A stretch of DNA of 64,000 nt from Salegentibacter sp. Lineage in GTDB: Bacteria; Bacteroidota; Bacteroidia; Flavobacteriales; Flavobacteriaceae. The position numbers and the translations under genes are program-made. Shown piece after piece: positions 53,461 to 60,364 of the stretch. The stretch's first letter is position 1. Every line of letters starts with the position of its first letter. Below the pieces are notes generated by a model. It ran no database searches, was not told the origin of the DNA, and saw only the letters and a list, made by a program, of their open reading frames with translations. The stretch is from assembly GCA_024635795.1 (NCBI GenBank), contig JAGXIH010000017.1, positions 124,001-188,000 on the forward strand, read 5' to 3'.

Positions 53461-53488
53461 AAAAGACGGCTTCATAAAACCGTCTTTT
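53461..53488 (-). terminator. Terminator of the oxidase subunit operon
   Basis: A 9-bp perfect stem AAAAGACGG / CCGTCTTTT with a 10-nt loop, followed on the - strand by TATTTTTG, lies 24 nt after the subunit IV stop codon. Confidence 0.88.
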
Positions 53489-53512
53489 CTTTATATTTTA
53501 ACTTTCAATAGC

Positions 53513-53875
53513 CTAAAAATCCCAGGCTACGTGATTAGTTTTAAAAACTTCATTTACATAATCTCCTTCGGTAAGAAGAATAAAAATCAGGTAGCTTATA
53601 AGAAATACCCCGGTCCATACAATTGCTCTTCGCAGGCCTTTTACCTCCCCTTCAAGGTGCATAAAAGCCCAGGCAATGTAGTATGCTTTAAAGAGCGTAA
53701 GGATTATGAAAATCCAGTTAAGCAGGCTCAAACTAAATAGATCAGTATGAACGAGAAAACCAGGTTTTATAATACCCAAAAAGACCTCTACAATAGTTAG
53801 AACCGAAAGGATCGCAAAAACAATCCAGATTCTTTTGGTATTAGATTCGTAATGATGTGCAGTTTCGTGTGCCAT
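53513..53875 (-). CDS. Cytochrome c oxidase subunit IV family protein
   Basis: 120 residues with three TM helices (WIVFAILSVLTIVEVFLGI, LLNWIFIILTLFKAYYIAWAFMH split, IVWTGVFLISYLIFILL). It is the small prokaryotic subunit IV of heme-copper oxidases and lies 26 nt after the subunit III gene. Confidence 0.9.
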   Translation of the reverse strand: MAHETAHHYESNTKRIWIVFAILSVLTIVEVFLGIIKPGFLVHTDLFSLSLLNWIFIILTLFKAYYIAWAFMHLEGEVKGLRRAIVWTGVFLISYLIFILLTEGDYVNEVFKTNHVAWDF

Positions 53876-53901
53876 AATATTGTTCGTTCTGTCTTAGAAA
53901 A

Positions 53902-54882
53902 TTATACCAGGTAAAAGAATGTAAATACGAATACCCAAACCAAATCTACAAAGTGCCAGTAAAGCCCTACTTTTTCAACCATTTCATAGCTGCCACGTCT
54001 CTCGTAGGTACCAATTACCACATTAAAGAAAATAATGATATTTATTAAAACACCTGACAATACGTGGAAACCGTGAAATCCGGTAATAAAGAAAAAGAAA
54101 TCGGCAAACAGGGGTGGTCCATATTCATTTTGGGACAAATTTGCCCCTTCAATAACTCCAACGGCCTCGGTGTTCAGTTTTCTTAAAGATTCATCTCTGC
54201 TAAGAACGGTTTTCTCGCCCTCTTCTGTTAAAGCCTGTGTTCTTAACAGAATATTTTCGTTAGCTGCAAAACCAGCTTTTATCTCTTCGATGGAATAAGT
54301 AGGAAGCGCTGCACCCTCCTCAAACCATACTCCGCTTTCACGGGTATGCGGAACGCGCTCACCTGGTATAGTCTGTGCAATATCGGCAAGGGCTACCCGG
54401 TGACCTTCGTTATCTACAAACTGAAGAATATTTCCTCCTTTAGTGCTTACCGCACCATAAGTTCCGGTAATAAAGTTTTTCCATTCCCAGGCTTGAGAAC
54501 CAAGGAATATAAGCCCCCCAATAATGGTGAAGAACATATAGAAAATTACTTTTCCCTTTTTCATCTGATGCCCGGCATCTACCGCCAGAACCATCGTTAC
54601 CGATGAAAAGATAAGGATAAAGGTCATTAAGGCTACATAATACATTGGGGCATCAACCCCATGAAGAAATGGAAAGTGATTAAATACCTCATCGGCTATA
54701 GGCCAGGAATCGATAAATTTGAATCTTGAAAAACCATAAGCCGCAAGGAAACCTGAAAATGTAAGCGCATCGGAAACGATGAAAAACCACATCATCATTT
54801 TACCATAACTCGCTTTAAGAGGTTCATTTCCCCCGCCCCAGGATTTACCTTCGGTGCCTGTTCTTACAACAGTCGCGTCCAT
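53902..54882 (-). CDS. Cytochrome c oxidase subunit III, long form
   Basis: 326 residues. TM helices typical of subunit III (MMMWFFIVSDALTFSGFLAA, FFFFITGFHGFHVLSGVL and VGLYWHFVDLVWVFVFTFFY) flank an about 110-residue hydrophilic insertion (about 140-250, starting FITGTYGAVSTKGGNILQ), not present in standard subunit III. It belongs to the membrane core of a caa3-type oxidase; subunits I and II are not in the window. It is 54 nt after the other subunit III gene. Confidence 0.9.
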   Translation of the reverse strand: MDATVVRTGTEGKSWGGGNEPLKASYGKMMMWFFIVSDALTFSGFLAAYGFSRFKFIDSWPIADEVFNHFPFLHGVDAPMYYVALMTFILIFSSVTMVLAVDAGHQMKKGKVIFYMFFTIIGGLIFLGSQAWEWKNFITGTYGAVSTKGGNILQFVDNEGHRVALADIAQTIPGERVPHTRESGVWFEEGAALPTYSIEEIKAGFAANENILLRTQALTEEGEKTVLSRDESLRKLNTEAVGVIEGANLSQNEYGPPLFADFFFFITGFHGFHVLSGVLINIIIFFNVVIGTYERRGSYEMVEKVGLYWHFVDLVWVFVFTFFYLV

Positions 54883-54936
54883 AGAAGAGTTTTTAGTTTA
54901 GTTTTTGAGTATTGCGCAAAAATAACGTAAATTTTA

Positions 54937-55518
54937 TTATCTGAAGAAATATAAAAATAAAAACAAATAAACCCACAGAATATCAACAAAATGCCAGAAG
55001 GTGGCACCCAGCTCGATTCCAAGCATTTGGCCCGCCCGGTAGCGTTGTTTAAAATGGTTATAAATTACCACCAATAATACTATTAAACCTCCCGCCAAAT
55101 GAGCTAAATGCACCATAACCAACACATAAATAAAAGATGTGGTGATACTGCTTTCGCTACCTGTAAAATAATAACCCTGCGACACTATATTGTTAAACCC
55201 TTGAAATTGAAGAGCTACAAATAAAAGAGCCAACATTAGCGTACCAAGTAAAAAGGCTGTTCCATTCTTGGGTTTAGAAGCAGCAATACTCCTTTTCGCC
55301 AGGAAAAAAGTAATACTACTTGCCACTATCACGAAGGTACTCCATATAAAGGCATCAGGAAGATCAAAACCGGTAAGCCAGTCTGGCCTGTTTTTACTCA
55401 CAACATAGGCACTTGTCAATCCGGCGAAGGTCATCACCATACTTATAATCCCAAACCAGAGCATCATTTTTTTAGCCCTGGCAAATTTGCTTTTATCGGT
55501 TCCTTGTGTTAAATCCAT
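54937..55518 (-). CDS. Heme-copper oxidase subunit III, short form
   Basis: 193 residues with five TM helices (WFGIISMVMTFAGLTSAYVV, FIWSTFVIVASSITFFLA and others) ending in the diagnostic ELGATFWHFVDILWVYLFLF. It lacks the large insertion of the neighbouring subunit III. Its start overlaps cyoE by 10 nt. Two subunit III proteins in tandem are usual for Bacteroidota caa3 oxidase operons. Confidence 0.92.
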   Translation of the reverse strand: MDLTQGTDKSKFARAKKMMLWFGIISMVMTFAGLTSAYVVSKNRPDWLTGFDLPDAFIWSTFVIVASSITFFLAKRSIAASKPKNGTAFLLGTLMLALLFVALQFQGFNNIVSQGYYFTGSESSITTSFIYVLVMVHLAHLAGGLIVLLVVIYNHFKQRYRAGQMLGIELGATFWHFVDILWVYLFLFLYFFR

Positions 55519-56411
55519 TGTCTTATAAATTTATCCAGCACATATATAATTTGAAGCAAAGTAATATATGAAACGCTGGCAAACATTAATTTTTTGGCCG
55601 CCTGGGCCGATTTTTTCTTATAAAGATTGACGGCATAATACAACATCCCCAATCCGAGAATTAATATTAAAACTGCCGCAACCGGAGTTAGATAAAGCCT
55701 TCCTGTTACCCCAAATGCCGGAATTAATGAAACAAGTACGGTCCATACCGTATATAGAACAATTTGTATTGCTGTTCCTTTATTCCTTTTTCCCGTAGGC
55801 AACATAAAAAAGCCTCCTTTTTTATAATCATCATACAACCACCAGCCCAAAGCCCAGAAATGCGGAAATTGCCAGAAAAACTGTATCATAAATAATACTC
55901 CTGGTTCAATCCCAAAGCTATCTGTAGCGGCAACCCACCCAAGCATAAACGGAATCGCACCCGGAAAGGCTCCAACAAAAACAGAAAGCGGAGTTTTGGT
56001 TTTTAGCGGTGTATAAATACTTACATAAATGAAGATACTAAGGGCCCCAAACATCGCCGTTTTAGGATTGATAATATAAAGCACGATCAAGCCAAGGATA
56101 GTGAAAACACTGGCGATAATGAAGGCCCGGGTCACGGTCATTCTACCGGCAGGCACGGGACGGTTCTTTGTACGATCCATCAAAGCATCGAGGTTTTTCT
56201 CGATGATCTGATTAAATGCATTTGAGGCTCCAACCATAAGGTATCCTCCAATAGCAAGTAATAGTACAACAACAAAGTCTATGGTTTCAGCTCCAAGAAA
56301 ATATCCCGTGATAGAAGAAAACACCACGCTAACTGCAAGTCGCATTTTGGTAATTTCTTTAAAATCGGTTAAACGGGAAACAGTTGGGGTATGTACGCCG
56401 GAGCTACTCAA
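55509..56411 (-). CDS. cyoE: Protoheme IX farnesyltransferase (heme O synthase)
   Basis: UbiA-family membrane enzyme of about 300 residues with nine TM helices. The prenyl-diphosphate motif NAFNQIIEKNLDALMDRTKN (with the following RPVP) and second aspartate region WWLYDDYKKGGFFMLP are intact. It farnesylates heme B to heme O for cytochrome oxidase. No ATG precedes the conserved LTDFKEITK; the frame opens with TTG codons at 56435 and 56411. The first is inside the -7 box, so TTG at 56411 is taken as the start. It is the first gene of the oxidase operon. Confidence 0.93.
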   Translation of the reverse strand: MSSSGVHTPTVSRLTDFKEITKMRLAVSVVFSSITGYFLGAETIDFVVVLLLAIGGYLMVGASNAFNQIIEKNLDALMDRTKNRPVPAGRMTVTRAFIIASVFTILGLIVLYIINPKTAMFGALSIFIYVSIYTPLKTKTPLSVFVGAFPGAIPFMLGWVAATDSFGIEPGVLFMIQFFWQFPHFWALGWWLYDDYKKGGFFMLPTGKRNKGTAIQIVLYTVWTVLVSLIPAFGVTGRLYLTPVAAVLILILGLGMLYYAVNLYKKKSAQAAKKLMFASVSYITLLQIIYVLDKFIRQWI

Positions 56412-56432
56412 AAACAGTTTTTTAAATTGGCG

Positions 56433-56462
56433 CAAAGATAGCCCTTAATTCGTTTTAGACAA
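56433..56462 (-). promoter_or_regulatory. cyoE: Promoter of cyoE and the oxidase operon (TTG, 19 nt, TATCTTTG)
   Basis: On the - strand TATCTTTG (56433-56440) is preceded by TTG (56460-56462) at exactly 19 nt. It excludes the TTG at 56435 as start codon. Confidence 0.8.
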
Positions 56463-56500
56463 GGGCTCACAAATGTTAATTTAAGAGGGCAGAAAAAGCC

Positions 56501-58639
56501 TTAATAGTCGTAGTACCAATTAAATATATCGGTTCTTATTCCAAAGTTAATCCACATAGTGGAATTCTCAAACTGATTAAAGGTTTTTACCTCGGGCTTG
56601 AAATTTCGATAAATAAAATTCCCGTATAATTTAAGATTCGTGGCGGGATTAATTATATAGCCGGCCTCCACTTCAGCAAAAACTGAATTAGTAGTATTCC
56701 CCTGGCCTATTTTTACGCCGGTATCCAGATTTTCCGGGCGATCTCTTTCACTGCCGTAAATATCGCCACCATAATTATAGTTATCGACAAAATTATTGAA
56801 ATTATATCCACGTGTGCCGTAGATGAATTTTCCATGGCCATACCACCTGTCTTTCTTATACCGGGCTATTGCAAGAATTTCCCTGAAACTGGCACCCCAC
56901 TGATGAGCCATAGACTGATTGTTATGCCCGTAATTTAGAACACCCGTGTTATGAGAATAGGTATAAGGCCGCACCTGGTTGTACTCGGCTCTCAGGAAAA
57001 GACCGGGCACTGAGAATGCATCAAAATATTTTACTCCCAGCTGATATCCCAACTTGTTTTTCCAGCTCTGTTCTCCTCCAAAAACATCGGTAGAGGAGAA
57101 TTCATCTATGACCCATTGCCCGTAGACATTTATTTGATCACTAACTTTATATTTTCCGGTAAGACCAATTATCGCATTTCCGCCACGTGCACCGGTTGAG
57201 AATTCAATAGCACGGTAAAAGATTACCGGATTTAAATAATTAAGGTCAAATCCGCGATCGTTATCGTTTTCCCAAACCACCGATTCAAAGAAGCCAAGGT
57301 TAAGCCTTTTAGTGACATTGTAGCTCAAATAATGGTTTGCCATATATTTTGTGCGGAAAGAACCGCTCTCAGTGACCTCTGGCCTAACATCACGCAAAGA
57401 CATCCAGGTGTTGGTGTATTTAATCTTCCAAAAGGTAGTATTAAGCTTAAAATAAGGATACGGAGTAGTATTATCACTCATTAAAAGCGAGCGATATCCA
57501 TCCCCGATGAAATTTTTTCCGTGGCCAAATTCAAGATTGAAGAACTTTCCGGGATTATAAGAAAGGTAACCTTCAGCCACAGGGTAATCATAGCCACCAT
57601 CCATAAAGGGCTTTGCGATTCCACGACCGGGAACAATCGCAGGATCGCCTCCATCAGGCCTTATTGATTCAGCATAGCGATTGTAATAATCGGCGAATCT
57701 TCCCTGATTTTCATAGACTACGGAATAGAAATTCAGCTTTTCTCCAAGACCGCCCTGAAAGATCGCAGCCCTGGTGTTGTTGTAAGTGAATTCGTATTCG
57801 GTTTGCTCAAAATCTTTACCTAATTGCATATCCATTGCAAAATCTATAGTGAACCAGTATTCATCGGTTTGGAACCGGATTAGATGTTCATTCCAGACTT
57901 TACGTCCAAGCACGGAATTGGTGTTTTTCAGCATTTGCGCCTCTTCTGTTTCAAAATCGTAATAGGGAGCCACCTCATCGAAGCGCAAGGGTTTTGAAGC
58001 TGAATGAGTATTTGTGCCTATCCGGTTAAAATTAGCATCAAATCTCGAATAATATTCATGACTCATTGGGATATTTATCCGGCTTTGATATCTGGGACTC
58101 GTAAATTCACCAGACTTGATGCTGTCGTATTCATTTTCATTCAAAGCCTGAATTTTAGAATCAGCTCTATGTGCAATTTCCGTTTCTGTATTTTCTTCTG
58201 AAATGAATTCATCCTGAATAGGCACTTCTTCAAGGGAAATTTCCAGTGGAATCTTCAGCTTCATTTTAAACTGCATAAAAGAAGGCCTGGAATTATAAGT
58301 GGCTGGAGCAATTGTGGGAAGAAGAGCAAATACACGCTGAAGCTCCTCTTTTAGTTCAGAATAAGCAGCATCAGTATACAAGAGATTAAAAGAGCCAGTT
58401 TTATCAACTTCAAAGACAAGAGTAGCTACTCCCCGATAGTCTTCAGCCTCTACTTTTGCAGGCATCTGGAAGTTTTCAATTACAAAGGCGGAAAAGGTCT
58501 GCTCAAAACAAGCTGGTTGGCGCTCATAGGAAACATTTTCACATTCAGAAAACCGGGGATAAACCTCTATCTTGTTTTTGGTTTGGGCAAACAGGCAGCC
58601 CGAGGTAAGAATCACAAAAAGAAGCAGTGTATACTTCAT
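56501..58639 (-). CDS. remB: RemB-like gliding motility outer-membrane protein with TonB-C-like N-terminal domain
   Basis: 712 residues from the ATG at 58639, which starts a signal peptide (YTLLLFVILTSGCLFAQ); an ATG 22 codons earlier gives a poor leader. Residues about 20-135 resemble a TonB C-terminal domain (VYPRFSECENVSYERQPACF, then FEVDKTGSFNLLYTDAAYSE), and about 185-712 form a large beta-barrel with an aromatic end (WINFGIRTDIFNWYYDY). The barrel resembles flavobacterial RemB, linked to gliding. Located 120 nt beyond the tonB stop and separated from it by a terminator. RemB assignment is from memory of the family. Confidence 0.7.
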   Translation of the reverse strand: MKYTLLLFVILTSGCLFAQTKNKIEVYPRFSECENVSYERQPACFEQTFSAFVIENFQMPAKVEAEDYRGVATLVFEVDKTGSFNLLYTDAAYSELKEELQRVFALLPTIAPATYNSRPSFMQFKMKLKIPLEISLEEVPIQDEFISEENTETEIAHRADSKIQALNENEYDSIKSGEFTSPRYQSRINIPMSHEYYSRFDANFNRIGTNTHSASKPLRFDEVAPYYDFETEEAQMLKNTNSVLGRKVWNEHLIRFQTDEYWFTIDFAMDMQLGKDFEQTEYEFTYNNTRAAIFQGGLGEKLNFYSVVYENQGRFADYYNRYAESIRPDGGDPAIVPGRGIAKPFMDGGYDYPVAEGYLSYNPGKFFNLEFGHGKNFIGDGYRSLLMSDNTTPYPYFKLNTTFWKIKYTNTWMSLRDVRPEVTESGSFRTKYMANHYLSYNVTKRLNLGFFESVVWENDNDRGFDLNYLNPVIFYRAIEFSTGARGGNAIIGLTGKYKVSDQINVYGQWVIDEFSSTDVFGGEQSWKNKLGYQLGVKYFDAFSVPGLFLRAEYNQVRPYTYSHNTGVLNYGHNNQSMAHQWGASFREILAIARYKKDRWYGHGKFIYGTRGYNFNNFVDNYNYGGDIYGSERDRPENLDTGVKIGQGNTTNSVFAEVEAGYIINPATNLKLYGNFIYRNFKPEVKTFNQFENSTMWINFGIRTDIFNWYYDY

Positions 58640-58712
58640 ACCACTTGCAAGTAGGTTAGTTTCACAATGGAAATATACATTTTTTAAACAGAGTTTTAGA
58701 ACCAAAACAAAA

Positions 58713-58737
58713 AAATCCCGGGAAAAACCCGGGATTT
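58713..58737 (-). terminator. Terminator of tonB
   Basis: A 10-bp perfect stem AAATCCCGGG / CCCGGGATTT with loop AAAAA is followed by TTTTGTTTTGG on the - strand, 23 nt after the tonB stop. Confidence 0.92.
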
Positions 58738-58759
58738 CATATATAATTTAAAGTAATTT

Positions 58760-59485
58760 TTAGTTCTGAACCTGGAACACAATTGGAAGAGAGTACATAA
58801 CCCCTACAGCCTTACCACGTTGTTTTCCGGGTTGCATTTTAGGTAGTTTATTGATTACCCTAGCAGCCTCCCTTTCAAGTCTTGGGTGTGGTGCTCGGGA
58901 CATTACGTCTACAATATCACCTTTCTCGTTGATCTTAAACTGTACGATTACCCGGTTAACCCCAGATAATCCAAGCTCTGAACCAAGATCCTTGTTAAAT
59001 TCTCTATTTACGTGTTGCTGAATCTTCTGACTCATACAATTCTTACGCTCCTCATTGTTTTTCATGTTCTCACAACCTGGAAAGATTGGCACATTTTCAA
59101 TAACAGCGAAAGGAACATCTGCAACCTCTTCTTCTACAGGAGCTTCTACAACTTCTTCAACTTCCACAATTTCTTCCAAATTGGTTTCTGTAGACTGGAT
59201 CTCGTCTTCTTCAACCTCTTCCTCATCTTCAACAACCTCGATTACCTCTGGCGCCGGTGGTGGCGGTGGCGGTGGCGGTGGTGGAGTGTTTTGCATTTCT
59301 GTAATTGGAATTTCTTCATCATCCAATTCATCTAAATTAAGCTGACCGGTATCGAGGGCGTCCTTGTCATAGGTTTTCCACTCAATGGCCTGCCAAGTAA
59401 TAAAAAGGACTAAAATAAGACCTAACTGAAGAAACAGGACGCTTCTTCTGCTAAGATCTGCTTTAGGATTTTTCTTTGGTTCCAT
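58760..59485 (-). CDS. tonB: Energy transducer TonB
   Basis: 241 residues: an N-terminal TM anchor (SVLFLQLGLILVLFITWQAI), a proline run (PPPPPPPPPPAPEV, about 69-82) followed by a highly acidic Glu/Val-rich periplasmic spacer, and a TonB C-terminal domain (about 135-241) starting PIFPGCENMKNNEERKNCM and ending YSLPIVFQVQN. It passes proton-motive force to outer-membrane TonB-dependent receptors. ExbB and ExbD are not in the window. Confidence 0.95.
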   Translation of the reverse strand: MEPKKNPKADLSRRSVLFLQLGLILVLFITWQAIEWKTYDKDALDTGQLNLDELDDEEIPITEMQNTPPPPPPPPPPAPEVIEVVEDEEEVEEDEIQSTETNLEEIVEVEEVVEAPVEEEVADVPFAVIENVPIFPGCENMKNNEERKNCMSQKIQQHVNREFNKDLGSELGLSGVNRVIVQFKINEKGDIVDVMSRAPHPRLEREAARVINKLPKMQPGKQRGKAVGVMYSLPIVFQVQN

Positions 59486-59528
59486 AATGGTTATTGATTA
59501 ATAAGGATTGCTAAAATAAATATTTTTT

Positions 59529-59951
59529 CTAAAAAACTAAATTAATCTTGCTTTTTAACCTTTGCAGGATTCCTTTAGATAACAGGAGTAACATCGCGGC
59601 ACTCATTACACCCAAACTATTGGCTAATATATCCATCCAATCGGGTTCTCTGAAGCTGGTAAGGGTTCCCTGTAAAACCTCAATTAACATACCAAAAGCA
59701 ATAGCGAGAACAGATATCTTAATTAAATAAGAATAATACTGCTTAAAACCCTGTCCCCTAAAAACTATATAAAGCTGCCAGAGTATAACCAATGCAAGAT
59801 AGGCTATAAAATGTAAAAACTTATCTGTGGGGTTAAAATTACCCATGCTAATTTTCCCCAGTTGCACCAGGGAACCAATCGTAAGGGCAAGGGTGTACAG
59901 GCTTGCACCAACTAAAAGGATTCTAGCTACCAATAATTTCTTTATAGGCAT
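59529..59951 (-). CDS. VanZ-family membrane protein
   Basis: 140 residues with four TM helices and the VanZ-like motif DKFLHFIAYLALVILWQLYI followed by GMLIEVLQGTLTSFREPDWMDILANSLGV. VanZ-like proteins are widespread and mostly uncharacterised; the original confers low-level teicoplanin resistance. The start overlaps gcvH by 29 nt, so it is co-transcribed from the gcvH promoter. No van genes are present. Confidence 0.9.
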   Translation of the reverse strand: MPIKKLLVARILLVGASLYTLALTIGSLVQLGKISMGNFNPTDKFLHFIAYLALVILWQLYIVFRGQGFKQYYSYLIKISVLAIAFGMLIEVLQGTLTSFREPDWMDILANSLGVMSAAMLLLLSKGILQRLKSKINLVF

Positions 59952-60303
59952 CAGGGGTTAATAGATCTTCGAGTTGAGAAGCATCAGAAAACTTAATTTT
60001 AACCATCCAGCCATCTCCGTAGGGATCAGAGTTCACCTTTTCAGGCTCATCTTCAAGGCTGTCATTGAAGGCTACAATCTCTCCCGAAAGCGGAAGATAG
60101 AGATCTGATACTGTTTTTACAGCTTCTACCGTTCCAAAGACTTCTTCTCTTTCCAGAGTTTCATCAAGGGTATCTACTTCAACGTAAACAATATCACCTA
60201 ACTCACCCTGGGCAAAATCGGTAATTCCTATAGTAGCGGTATCGCCTTCAATTTTAACCCACTCGTGGTCTTTGGTGTACTTTAAATCTTGAGGTATGTT
60301 CAT
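59923..60303 (-). CDS. gcvH: Glycine cleavage system H protein
   Basis: 126 residues. The lipoyl-lysine loop GTVEAVKTVSDLYLPLSGE carries the modified Lys (about 63), and the start KYTKDHEWVKIEGDTATIGITDFAQ is typical. It shuttles the methylamine of glycine between P and T proteins. gcvP and gcvT are not adjacent, which is usual in flavobacteria. A strong promoter lies at 60324-60353, between sprA and gcvH. Confidence 0.97.
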   Translation of the reverse strand: MNIPQDLKYTKDHEWVKIEGDTATIGITDFAQGELGDIVYVEVDTLDETLEREEVFGTVEAVKTVSDLYLPLSGEIVAFNDSLEDEPEKVNSDPYGDGWMVKIKFSDASQLEDLLTPDAYKEIIGS

Positions 60304-60323
60304 AATTTAATATTATATATACG

Positions 60324-60353
60324 CAAAGGTAATTTTTTAATGCTATTGTTCAA
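60324..60353 (-). promoter_or_regulatory. gcvH: Promoter of gcvH-vanZ (TTG, 19 nt, TACCTTTG)
   Basis: On the - strand TACCTTTG (60324-60331) is preceded by TTG (60351-60353, within GTTTG) at exactly 19 nt. It lies 20 nt before the gcvH ATG. Confidence 0.8.
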
Positions 60354-60364
60354 ACAGCCGTTAT

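Noticed and set aside
59055-59345. Gly/Ser/Thr-rich + strand open frame opposite tonB
   Set aside because: It is the antisense of the proline-rich and acidic spacer of TonB; low-complexity complement produces the open frame.
59529-59951. VanZ as a glycopeptide resistance determinant
   Set aside because: No vanHAX or regulator genes occur; VanZ-like proteins are widespread without such a role.
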